Positions 23,410 to 35,111 of a DNA stretch of 64,000 nucleotides are shown here, in pieces. The position numbers and the translations under genes were made by a program. The stretch comes from Turbatrix aceti (lineage: Eukaryota; Nematoda; Chromadorea; Rhabditida; Panagrolaimidae), in NCBI GenBank assembly GCA_963969345.1, contig OZ017767.1, forward strand, positions 3,810,739 to 3,874,738. The letters run 5' to 3'. The stretch's first letter is position 1. Each line of letters opens with the position of its first letter. Below the pieces are notes generated by a model. It made no database searches. It was given only the letters and a program-made list of their open reading frames with translations, and was not told the DNA's origin.

Positions 23410-25734
23410 ATTTACTTAATATTATTATTCGTTAAAACCCCAGGACTCGTTTTTTGTCGATTAGGCGCAGTTTGTTGAATATCAATTAATCGAGATAAAA
23501 TACATGTATGTACCCGCTTAACGATATCTCGTATTGTAACCGTCCCCCCTCCTAACGGCGACCCCAGATTAATTATTGCACGCGAACCCGACCCGTTTTT
23601 TTTACCTTTCTTCTGCCATCGCCACGTCATATTATTATACATTGTTAACTACGTACTTCACTTCACCCATGTCAAAGCGTGACTCTAAAACTCAATTTGT
23701 TTTCTTCGATCTCAACTTTATAGCAACATACTTGTTCAAAAAAAAGACAAAAGAAATGGTTGTACAAAAAAATAAATATATATGTATTAAGCTTCCGGAT
23801 TTCATTCAGACTCGGCCTACAGGGAGATGGCATTGCGGGGGTTGTCAAACCCACTCTCGTTTCAACAAGTCTCTGACGTGTAGCCGTCAACTGTCAAAGT
23901 TTTTGCACAGCAATTGCCCTTTAGTCGACCCCGGACGTGTATGTATGTCTGTTTGCTAGGCGTTTTTTGGAAGCCCTGGATATACTTTATATGTAGCTCC
24001 TCTCTGACAGAGAAACGACAGATGCCATAAAGGGAAGCTGAAAAAATGTGCACGGCATCCCTTACTCAGAATCACTGTAAATAGAGACCCCTGATGCCGA
24101 TGTAGCGCAGTACAAAAAAAAGTTGAGGATTGGATTAACCACTTACATGTACATGATACTCGTCGTGCTACGTGTTTCTGACTGGCCTCATCCGATACCC
24201 CGCGATGCCGGGCTTCAGTACAATTTCGCATACGAACAGTATAGATCCATCCATCTGCGACGCTCTATTTTCAAAGTACAAAAAAAATAGCTGACAAAGA
24301 GCACAACCGCACCTGACGAAAACAACGGGGATTACCTTTCAGCTCGCTTCCGGATAATGGCGTAGAAACAAACGACCGCACGGAAATGAATCTTTGTTCC
24401 CGGTTTTTTCTACGACAGCCCATCTGCCGCCGGCGAGTATCATCTGCGTCATTATTGTTTACCTAGGCTGTTTTTTAACCGCCGCCGAAGGGGGCATTGT
24501 CCATGTCAAAAGGATGTTTATGCCCTTACACTTTCCTGAATTCCGTGGTGTGTGTCATAGATATGTATTTTTGAAAAAAAGCATATGAAACACTAAAAGT
24601 AGGAGATTAATGTGGTTTCCGGTAAATCAAAGTCAGCTTTCTCACGCCATGCTGACGCTGCTCAGGATGATGCACAGCGGGACGCATAAAAATAGCCGTC
24701 ATGGTTTAAAGCTCTGTCAAAAGCACAGATCTTTTTTTATCACTTTGACGAACATTTATATTTCTTCGCATTCCTCAATTGCTGGAATTCAAAACATGAT
24801 GAAGAAAACACCGTATATGTACATGCCTTTATTTGTGTACACTTTGCTAAGCCTGTTTTAGGAATCCGGAAATCACGACGACACCGAACGACACCGATGA
24901 TGCTGTGCACTTTACGACCGCTTCGGTATTACCGAGATTTGTGCCTACGCTTGGAGTGTGCCACAAGAAAGTTTGCTTTGTCCGAGTAGTAATCCCGCGT
25001 CATTCTCCTCACGGGATTATATACATCAACAGAGTGACGATAAATGCCGGATAATCGTAATCTCTTGAGTTGCCCCCCAAAATGGGCTATTTGCCCCCGA
25101 TTACTGTTATCTCGTGCAAAAAGCAGGTAGAGTGTAGCTTGTACTTTTACTTCCCCCCAGCAGGCATCCATCATGCATGCGCTAGACCCCTCTCCACGAT
25201 CTGGAAATCATCATAATTGCAACTCCATTCAACAACAAGCAATCTTCATTCAGAAATTGAATGCGTCAACATAATCATCATTGCCAACAACAACAACAGC
25301 AAAAAAGACACACTATGTACATTATTGCGTAGTAAGATAAAGAGTTAATACGAAACGTGCCACGCAGGCTCTGTTTTTCTGGCTTCCGGCCAAGTCCAAT
25401 AACAACAACAAACAAACAAACAAATAAACAACAAATAAGCCAAGTGAGGGGAAAGTATTTAGTACAACGTGCAAACAAACAAGCACTGTCTCAGCAGCTG
25501 CCGACCGTGCATACCCTCGGGTGACGAGCCCGAACAAGATGAGACCCCAGATTCTGCAACTGCAACTGGTCTGTCAAAGAAAGACGATTTTGAGAAAAGT
25601 GAAAATGTATCGTAATAAATGAGTACGGTAGCCCGCGTAAAAATAGTCAGGTGTACAACAAAGTTAGGCATGAGGTCAGTAAAGGAGAGTCAGTAGCAAC
25701 CAGCTACGGAGCCATTGACGAACTTCCCCGGTCT
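23410..25734. other. Intergenic region, no gene seen
   Basis: No exon with family similarity or good splice pairs. It includes a (AAAC)n-like stretch (about 25400-25440, ACAAACAAACAAACAAATAA). The right end is probably the SLC26 3' UTR. Confidence 0.45.
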
Positions 25735-28700
25735 TCAGACGTCATCGCTGAGGTCCCAAGCGGGCGACGTACTGGTTTCGGTCTCGCTGTCGCCTCCGAC
25801 GTCTGGAGTCAGCGTCGGTGTTGGCGTCAAGGCAGTTGATGACTCACCACCCACAATGATAACATGGCTCTTAGGCGCTGAGCCTGGACGTTCGATGGAT
25901 GCAGGGGCGATAGAAGCAGCGTCGACGCAGAAGGGGCTCTGCTTGGGTGTCGAGAGTGGCGCGTCGATGACCGAGCAACCGGTAGAGAGAGTAGCACGGC
26001 GGATTACGGTCGCAGCCAGGACAGCGTCGTGAATCGTGGGGAAAAAGTTGCACTTGTTGACGTGCTTGTAGAAACCCGTGGCTTCCAGGATATCTCGAAC
26101 GGGTGCTGCAAGAGCAAAAATAAAAATGTGGGTTCCATAAAAAGCAAAAATTGCAGCAGGGTACCCTCAGAGTGCAAAGCAGCTCATTAGTGCGTGCTCA
26201 AAATGCCATCAAAACAAAAAACACGATACGAAAGGTCATCGCGATAATCACCTGTTTTGATGACAACTGCGCGCAGATCGTAGCTCAAAATAGCACCGCA
26301 TCGCTTTTGCCTGCGCAAAGGGGCTTTCTAATGAGCGATGGACATTCCCCAGCTTCCCCGGGGGGCCAATTTGACGTCAACTGTTATCATTCTGCGCGCA
26401 GAAGTGCGTGGAAAATTGCATTTCAGCTGTGAATGAATTTTTTTTCACCGCAAAAAGCTACTTCGGCCCGGTGGCCTGGTCAGCACCTGGGGACCGGAGT
26501 TTTTCCATCGCCCATCTTACCTTTGGCCTCGGCAAAGAAAACGGTCAAGCCGCGTGCCTGTAGCCGAGAAAAGACGTCAACGAGAGCACTGACGCTGGTG
26601 TAGTCGATGAACGTGAATCCGGAGCAGTCGATGATCAGAACGTGGACGGATCCTGCGCACCGCCGGGTGGATGACTTTTCGTATTCTTCCTTGTTCGTTG
26701 CGAAAATGCGCGCGACAAAGGATCGACCGCTGTGAGCAGGAACAGTCGGCTTCGGCGGCAGTGCCAGCGAGAAGCGGTGCAGCGTTGCCAGCTGCGGCGT
26801 CGTGCATTCCATGATAGCGGTTTCGATGGAGTTTGCGAAGTGATCCACGTTCGTGAACAGCTGAAATTCATGAAAAACATAAAATCAAACATTTCTGCAG
26901 CTATTTTCAATATTTTTTTGCAAAAGATGTTTCCAAGTATATCAATGCATCAAATGCCAGGCGGCTGATGCAGTCAGTCATGACACACTTGTCTGCAACA
27001 TTTTTGGATTCCGATTCAAAAAAAATGATGCACTAATCTGCAGAACATGAAAATTTCCGGTCTTGCGTCAGGAGAGATTAGTGGAGCTAAAAAAGTTTCA
27101 CCCGTGCAGATGCCGGTGTAATGTAGCCTATCCTGTGGGGCCGATTACGGCATACAAAACGGCATAATGCATAATCCTGTGCTCGAAGTGAGAAAACACG
27201 CATTTCCTAGCCGCAGCGGCGGAGGCAGAAAAAAAAAATAAAACTCACGAGGGGAGCGTCGAAGCGAAAGATGCGAACGCCGTCAACATCCGTGACCCGA
27301 GCGTAGCGACCACAGTCCCGGTACTCCTCGGTGCCCGTGAGCTGGGAGAGCATGCGCCATCGAGGCCACTGAATGCGGAAGACCGTCGTCAGCAGCGCGA
27401 ACACGACCGCCACGATGAGGCCCTGCATGACGTTGAGCACGACGGTGGCCAGAAACGTCACTAACCAAATCAGCTACAAGGAAGGAAGGATTTATGAATC
27501 AAAGCACACTTTGGAACACAGAAACTCACAAGGTCGATTTTGGCAACACGGTACAGGTGCGCGAGCTCGTGCGGCATTTTTTGGAAGACACCCTTCATCG
27601 AGTAGATGATGATCACCGCCAGCACGCACTGCAAAAAAGTCGTTAAAAAGCATGTTTTTTAAAAAAAATTGTGAACATACCATGGGCAAAGCCGAAAGCA
27701 GAGGACCCAGAAACAGAATGACGACCAACAACAGAATACCAGTAAAAAGCGACGACAACTGGGTCTTGGCACCGCACTCCACGTTGAGCATGGACCGACC
27801 AAGCGAAGAACTGATGGGGTACGTGTTGAAAAAACTGCTCAGCGAAGACAGAATCCCGATCGCGTACAGCTCCTGATTGTTGTCCGTCTTGGTACCAAGC
27901 TTCCGGTTAAATACCTTGCACATGGACAGGTGCAGCGCGACCACGACAAACGCGATCTCGAAAGCCGGACCTATCACGTATGTCAGCAGCTCGACACGGG
28001 GCATCTTCGCGATCGGTAACCCCACAGGGACTTCCTTCACGACAGCGATCCCAGCTGTGTCCGTGAGATTCCAGATCGCACTGACGGCTGTCATCGAGAC
28101 GACAAGCAAGAGTTCGTAAGGGATCGGCGCGGGTAGAGCCTTGCGCAGCCGAGGGGCCAGCACGTCCTTGCCAACGTAGAGGAAAACCGCAGCGCCGATT
28201 GAGATGGTAAGTGCAGTGAAATTGGCCGTGTAGATGTTATCGATGAAGTCGGAGATATGCTGAAATGGCGGAGTATTGGCGTGGTTATCAAAATTAGGTG
28301 AATAACATTTTTTGAACGCTCTTTTGTTACTTTTCTTTTGAGTAATATTCAACATTCATGCTTATTATGTTATCTTTAGGTTTCCGTTTTTTCAGAGTAA
28401 CATTTTTTGTCACTATTTTGTTATCTTTTGGTTTCCGTTTTTTTGGAGTAACATTTTTTGAACGCTATTTTATTACATTTCTACGGAGTAACATCCTACT
28501 TTCGTAGGTTATTATGTTATCTTTTGATTTCCGTTTTATCGAAATAACACTTTTCGTCCCTATTTTGTTACTTTTTTTTCAGAGTAACTTTTAATCTTTT
28601 GGCTTATTTTGTTATTTATCTTTGGGCGCTATTTTCCAGAACAAATTTTTTCTGATCCTAATATTTTGTTACGTAAACATATTTTTCCCACACTACTTTG

Positions 28701-29530
28701 TTACTTTTGGCGATCAAATTTTGGGTAAACAAACTAACGTGCAACAGGTAGCCAAGACCGGTGTGCCGACCGACATTGACCTGCATGAGCTTGTTGGACT
28801 GGACGATGACGACGTGAACCGCAGCTCCCGTGCAGAAACCGCTCACCAGCTGATCCGAGAGGTATGCCGCCAGGAATTCGACTCGGAGCAGCGCCATGAA
28901 AATCTGGATGAGTCCGGATGCCAGAGTAATGAGCTGAACGAGTTCTGCATGACTGACTTCGACGTGGGGCACGAGAGCGGTGAGGTTGTTAAAGTCAATG
29001 GACATGTGGTGGAGGTGGGCGTCGTCGACGACCTGGATCTCGCTCTCGATAAAGTCATGCTCGATTTGCGCCTTGATGTTGCGGCACGAGACGCCCGTCA
29101 TGAGCGAGATAATCGCGAACGATCCAACTGAGACGTACTGACTCGTCCCGAGTATCATGTAGAGCAGGACTCCGAAGAAGGACGTGTACAGGCCGTAGAC
29201 GGGATCCACGCCGGTCAGGATGGCATAAGCGATGCTCTGGGGCACGTGGACGATGCCGACCGTGACGCCAGCAGCCAGGTCCCCGACGACATTTTCACGC
29301 CATTCGTAGGACGGCAGCCAGGAGAGGATGGGGAAGAACGAGATGAGCGTCCGGAAAAGGGCACTCAGCGAGCAGCGGCATCCGAGCTGGCGCCAGAAGC
29401 TCTGAGAATCCGAAGGTGGGGGTTGGAAGTGGAAGACCTTGTCGAACTGCTCCTGGTTCATGTACACCGTCGCTGCAGGGGCCCTCTCCCGGTGGCTGAT
29501 GTGCTGCAGCGAGCCCAGATTTTCCAGCAT
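25735..29530 (-). CDS. SLC26-family anion transporter (SulP with STAS domain)
   Basis: Exons 28739-29530, 27681-28259, 27530-27628, 27249-27473, 26521-26860 and 25735-26105 encode 801 aa. SLC26 proteins exchange or conduct anions (sulfate, chloride, bicarbonate, oxalate) at membranes. The SulP signature is on exon 1: PQSIAYAILTGVDPVYGLYT, then SVGSFAIISLMTGV. Later landmarks are IGILSSLSSFFNTYPISSSL and DLLIWLVTFLATVVLNVMQG. The STAS domain covers exons 4-6, with VHVLIIDCSGFTFIDYTSVS and APVRDILEATGFYKHV. A Ser/Thr-rich tail ends DLSDDV. The ATG at 29530 is preceded 12 nt upstream by an ATTTTAG acceptor. Intron 1 (28260-28738) carries the GTAAC minisatellite and starts with a GTTAGT donor. 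Substrate cannot be read from sequence. Confidence 0.94.
28300..28720. repeat. GTAAC/GTTAC minisatellite in SLC26 intron 1
   Basis: Several irregular units with AGTAACATTTTTTGAACGCT, CACTATTTTGTTATCTTTTG and TTTCCGTTTTTTCAGAGTAA. Same unit logic as the TRAPPC6-intron array, but this subfamily favours TTATCTTTTGGTTTCCG. Confidence 0.82.
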
Positions 29531-29791
29531 GGCCGAAAAATGCTAAAATCATGTTTTTGCAGGGATTTTGAAAAACAACACGAGCGCGTAAAGTTTTCTG
29601 CCGGCACGAAGGCACACGATATCATCGGACAATTTTCAATCAGGGCAATGCAGGACTTCAAGAACCACCGAATGAACATTTCGAACCACAGACGGTTAAT
29701 GATCCATCTGGGGTTTGTTCATTCAATGATACCATGGTTCACCTGAGCCTAGAAAATTCCATACCACACCAGAAACCACACAATGGATATT

Positions 29792-29826
29792 GCTCAGCTT
29801 TGTGGCTTCGAACCACAAAGCTGAGC
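29792..29826. repeat. Perfect inverted repeat, 14-bp arms, 7-nt loop
   Basis: GCTCAGCTTTGTGG (29792-29805), loop CTTCGAA, then CCACAAAGCTGAGC (29813-29826). It lies 0.27 kb upstream of the SLC26 start. Confidence 0.85.
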
Positions 29827-30364
29827 ATAGTCTGTGTCGCCCCGCCGACTAATAAGAGTCTGTGCTGGTCATCGGTCGACGACAGACGGGCAAAAAACGA
29901 TGACTCTCCGGCCCAAAGTTGAGCCATGAATGAATTTCAAGGAACAGGTCAGGCAGCCGGACAACAAGCCGGACAACGAAGAGGTAACAAAAGTTGTCCA
30001 GACGCGTTCAATCGACAAGCAGACGCGCGATTTGTCTCTGCGTCTGTTGCCGAAAAAAAGTTGTTGCCCGACCCAAAGACAATAGAAGGATGCGAAAAAG
30101 AAGGCGGCCGTGGCTCGTGAAAACGAACAAACACCAACCGGACGCAATGCAGGTCGCGCGCGATCTGGCAACCAGGCGGTCAGCAGTGGTCAGTGATCAG
30201 CCAGCCACCTGCACCTGCAGCCCGGAGCGCATGTTCCAAAGCAATCGGATGCTCAGTGTATTATTCGTTGTTATCATCGAACACCGCCAACTCTCCCGAA
30301 TCACTGTTTGGAGCCAATCGAGCTGCACAAATTCAAATAAACAATGTGCAGAAATATTTTACCC

Positions 30365-30396
30365 GCGCCTGACCAAGTCATGCATTGGTCAGGCGC
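30365..30396. repeat. Perfect inverted repeat, 12-bp arms, 8-nt loop
   Basis: GCGCCTGACCAA (30365-30376), loop GTCATGCA, then TTGGTCAGGCGC (30385-30396). Confidence 0.85.
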
Positions 30397-32606
30397 TCCG
30401 CCGCGGCCTGATCAAACAGTTGCGCGCAGCGCGATCACGACGCTGCAAAAGTTGGCCAGATCGGAATGCGGCGAGTCATGATGTGCAAATGAGCTTCTCA
30501 TTTCGTTTAGGAAAAATTGATCTGTGAACCCCAAATTATTTAGGCCCGATTTTGACAATGCAAAAACATTTTCGACCTTTAAAGCAGCTTTCTGATTTTT
30601 TTCAAGATCCAGTAAAATCAAAAAGTAAAATCAAAACAACGTTGTCTTTTTTTTGTGAATAGCCTACGTGCCTTTAAAAAATATCTACAACTTTTCTAAA
30701 TTACTTTTGGTTTGGAAAGAGCGAAACCCATTACAAAAGTTATTTGGGGAGAGCAAAGAGCGCAAGGCGAGAACGTGAGCGACGGTGCACAATAAAAGAC
30801 AATCGCAAAACAAATTAAATTACCTTTAATGAGCCATTCATTGCCTAACGAAATAATAAATCATTCCCGTATCACTAACCGCGCGTGTAACCGCAAACTG
30901 AAAAGATCACGTCTACGCAACGATTCTTGGTTGTCGAAGAATCGGCCTCGTGACACACAAATCACAGGTATATATATATGGCACAGGTTGACGGCGATGA
31001 TTTTGATCACTACATCCTTTTAAAGGGTCAATAAGGATGACACAAAAGATATACATCATTGGGTAATCGTTCTGCTCCCTGCGATGACGTCTGTGATGAC
31101 GCATATTCAGGCGCCCGTCTTACACGTGAGCGCGTGAAGCCAGTTTGGGTGATCTGTTAACACTAATGTAATAGTCCAAGCTCCCATGCCTGATCGTAAA
31201 AAAAACGAAATCTAGTCTAAGAAACAAGTTGAGTCACCGGATATGAAACACAAGCACCAAATTTTACCTGAACACACACAAAAATACTTTTTTAAAGCAA
31301 TGTTCGTTCACCTTTTTATTATCTGGGAAAAACCTCTGCCAGTCAGTTGTCTACGAAAAACCACATTCATTCACCGCGGACAAAGAATGATTTTATGGTC
31401 AGGAAAAAATGAATATGACGTTTTTGTTGAAAAAAATTTGGCGCAAACGATGATTAACATTTTCGGATAGTCAAAAAAACATTAACAATAAGCGAAGGTA
31501 AAAAATGCAAAACCAAAGGAGTTGCATAAATTTTTCAATCAGACGACCAGCCACTCCTCTAAAATCCGGCGACTGGCATTTGGAAGCACAACGTTCCATA
31601 TAAGCTCTTATCGCTTCTGTCATTTCAACAAAGCTCTTGTGTCAGACAATAATTTAAAGAATGATTCCAAAAACGTGATTCATAGCAGAGTCCGCCCCCT
31701 CTCTTGGAAGTTCGACGTCAAAGCCTAAATGCAGGCAGCCATTTCGAAGACGCAAAGAGTATAAGAGCTGAAAAAATACATCTGTGTCGATCGACATCAT
31801 TTATCGTAAAAACCCTCAAAACCTAGTACACCTCGACAGGGTCTAACCGTTACTATCTGTTTCAACTTTGGCAGTCACCGGAAAAATATCAGGTGTACAG
31901 TGCGCTTGTTATCAGTTGTTTTCGGTCTTTCGCAAAAATCATAGAACTAGCACTACGTGAAAGGAGAGGTAAAAAACCCACAAGGGTCAGAATACAAAGG
32001 TGCTGCGTGCAAATGTTGACATAGCGTACACTACCGTAATCAGTCACGGTGCAAGCCGTGTCCCCAGCAGCAACATTCAAAAAATAATCAAACAGGTCTT
32101 AGAACCAGGGACATAACGAGCAGTGCACCCGAACATTCGAGACTCTTTGAAGCGAAACCGTCTATCAATTACACATTACGTGGTTGAATCGAAAACCAAT
32201 TTGACAAGAGCAAGAAGCACCGCACCTATAATTGTTGTCTGAAAAAAATGCTTTCAGTGAACTCGAATTTATGTAATTTTTTTTGTTCGTTGCCCGATTG
32301 AAAACGAGCACAAAACGCAGCAACGATCGCGATGTCAATTGTGCGATGCCCAGAAAAGCACGGCCTACCTGGTTCTTTGTTTCATTTTATCATGAGACAA
32401 AGGGGTCGGTCATCACGAGCGTCAAATTGTTTTTTCGCCACCGATAACACAGCACCTACCCGTGTACCACAAAAACTTTACGATGCTCTAATTTGGGTTT
32501 TCTTTTGTGTAGCCTGCCCCAGCTCCCAGCCAAGTGTGATAAAAGCAAAATAGACCTTCATCAACGGTTGAACAAACGAAAAAAAAAACAAAACAAAATA
32601 CAAGCA

Positions 32607-35111
32607 TTACGGGAATGCAGATACACCAGAGTTAGCCCAGTAAGAAGAGTTTTCGAGAAGAGAGGGAACGTAGCCAGTGCCAGACTGGCTCACGGAAGGA
32701 ACATAGCCAGTGCCGGACTGGCCCACAGAGTAGCAGTCGGGAAAGGGATTTCCAGTGGTCGGCATCGGCCATTGAGGAAAGCCGGGAAGGGCGCCATAGC
32801 CGAAGGAAGGCGTGGCGAAGTGAGCAAAGGGGTTCGTGAAGTCAAAAAGCTTGGTCGGGTTAAAAGGGATGTTGTCGTCGGCGTTCTTCCGCTTTCTCGA
32901 CGCCTTCGTCGATGGTGTAGGCATCCGCGGGACAAGACGAGGCTGCGGACGGGCCTGGAGCAGCTCAGCAATGTCAGACAAACCTTTGGAGTTTGCGAGA
33001 TCGAGCAGGGTGACTCCGTTGACGTTTTCAGGGGTAACAAGATCGACGCCGGTGGGCACTGCATTCAGAAGAAGACCAGCAACGGAAGCGTGGCCGGATG
33101 CAATGGCGACGAAGAGCGGAGACTCGCCATCGATATTTCCAGTCGTCGGCTTGGCACCTTTGGCAAGAAGTTTGACGACAGCTTCGTCGACACCCATGAG
33201 AGCGGCTTCGTGAAGTGCGGTGTCTCCGGAGCACTGAGGATGGTGTTGGTCGCCGACAGAGTCAATGTTCAGTCTGGGATGATCGAGGAGGAGATCGAGC
33301 GTCGGAGCCGTTCCCAGGCGAACACACCGCTTCAGAGCAGTGTCGTTGATAGCGATGGCAGCGTTGACGTCGATGCCGGTGACCTTGAGCAGTTTTTCGA
33401 TGAGTTCACTGTTGTCACAGCCGATCGCTTCGTAGAGCGCAGTGCTACCGCCGTTGCAGTCCGCAGCGTTGACGTCAACCAGGTCAACGAGATGCGCGGC
33501 GACTTCCAAGCAACCCATTCGGATAGCATAGTGCAGAGGAGAAGCTCCAGAGTCGTCCTGGATCTTGGCATCAGCGCCGGCACTGATAAGAGCGTCGATC
33601 TGGGCAATTACTTTGGCTTCGGAGAAAACAGACGCCAGGTTGACGACTTGGTGGATAGCGGTTTGTCCTTGCATGTCAACAACGTTGGTGAAGGGCGCAA
33701 GGTGCGGCGGAACTTCACCCGACTCTGTGACTGCAGCGACGAGTTCGTTGACGTACGCGTGGCGAACAACTTTGGGCTTAGCAGGATGTGCCTTGATAAC
33801 GTGGCCCAGAGAAGTTGAATCCACGGTGGCAGGATACCAGGTGCCGGTGACGTGGACGATCTTATGGCGTTTGCTCGCGACGACACCGACGAGCGCCAAA
33901 ATGACGGATAGAGAGGCGATGCAGGTAAGGAAGACGAATTTTGAGTCGTCAACAGGCGCGGTCGGAACGTTGGAAGGCTGGTTGGCGACTCGAGCGTCAT
34001 AAACAGCTCCGCCAATAATCTGCGATGTCTGAAATATTTTTTTAAATAAAAATCCACAGTTTGAAAAAAAAAACTTACAGCGTCAACGGATGAATTCATG
34101 AGAAAATCAGCGACGGAAGAGAGGGTCTGGAACGAACATCCCGATTCAGGACAACGTTCAATCTCCGGCTTCAGATGCACTTCGACGCCATCAGCAGTGC
34201 AGTTTCCAGCATTTCTTGCAACAGAGACCAAATGGCCGATGCCACGGGTTTTTGACCAGACAAAGATCGCGTCTTGGCCATCATCATTCTTAACAAAATT
34301 CAGCTTGACCCGCAAAAGAGCAGCCAGTCGATCGATGATAACCCGAGCGTCAAAGCCATCAGCACAGGGATCGGTCAAGATTTGAAGACGCAAAAATCCG
34401 TTATTTTGCTTGGGAGTTGTCGTCACTGGAGGAGCAAAGGTGTAGGGAGCGATGGCACACACTTCTCCGCTGAAGCCTTCGGCGCAGAGACAGATGGCGT
34501 CTCCCTTGAGGTCTTCGACGCAGGTACCGCCGTTGAAGCACGTCATGGTTGAACAAGTCGACGGCGGGAAAACGAGTTCTTCTTCTATTTCTTCTTCTTT
34601 GAAGTCACAGAATTCGCCTGAGAAGCCTGCAGGACACTGGCAGAAGGGTTCGGCCGAGAATTCGTTCACTGCGCAGATGCCGTTGTTTTGGCAGTGATAG
34701 TTGGCGCACGGAGTCATTTTTTCGCAGAATTGACCTTCGAAGCCGTCCATGCAGGTGCAGTTGAACGCGTAATAGCCGCTGGAAACACGAGATCGGTCCG
34801 TGGCGCAAGCACCACCGTTTTTGCAGACTGCAAATCGGTGGTTAGAACAATAGTCGGAGGGTGCGGTGAGAGACTGAAGGAACGAGATGGCTGAAAAAAA
34901 AGTACAATTAGACGCTTTGTTTTTTCATTGTCAACAAAAACACAAATTGCAAAGCAACACGTTCGAAAAAAAAGTCAATCGAACGAGTTGTTTTTTGTCC
35001 GAACGAACCTTTATACACCCAGACGCCATTCTCGGGGATGCTGGCAGCAACGTGGCTGGTAGCCAGCAGAAGAACGATGAAACAATAGAACAACGAAGAA
35101 CGACTAGCCAT
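32607..35111 (-). CDS. Notch-like (LIN-12/GLP-1 style) receptor lacking LNR modules
   Basis: Exons 35009-35111, 34079-34890 and 32607-34028 encode 778 aa. Signal peptide: SLFYCFIVLLLATSHVAA. Three EGF modules follow (about residues 50-175; typical endings CTCMDGFEGQFC, CQCPAGFSGEFC, CLCAEGFSGEVC). A NOD/NODP-like region (about 195-330) has GQDAIFVWSKTRGIG and FQTLSSVADFLMNSS. One TM segment (about 336-357) ends GVVASKRHK, like the Notch S3/stop-transfer region. A RAM-like TWYP sits about 12 residues inside. Seven ankyrin repeats follow (for example GASPLHYAIRMGCLEVAAHL, GDTALHEAALMGVDEAVVKL), then basic ASRKRKN and a tail with two SGTGYVPS repeats. No Cys-rich LIN-12/Notch repeat lies between the EGFs and NOD. 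It is far shorter than fly Notch. Confidence 0.88.

Larger units (their letters stand above)
29543..32606. other. Intergenic region with two perfect hairpins
   Basis: No coding exon supported. It holds perfect inverted repeats at 29792-29826 and 30365-30396 (listed separately). The left end is the SLC26 promoter side; the right end is probably the Notch-like gene's 3' UTR. Confidence 0.5.

Noticed and set aside
32493..33818. 441-codon plus-strand ORF
   Set aside because: It is the antisense shadow of the ankyrin exon of the Notch-like gene.
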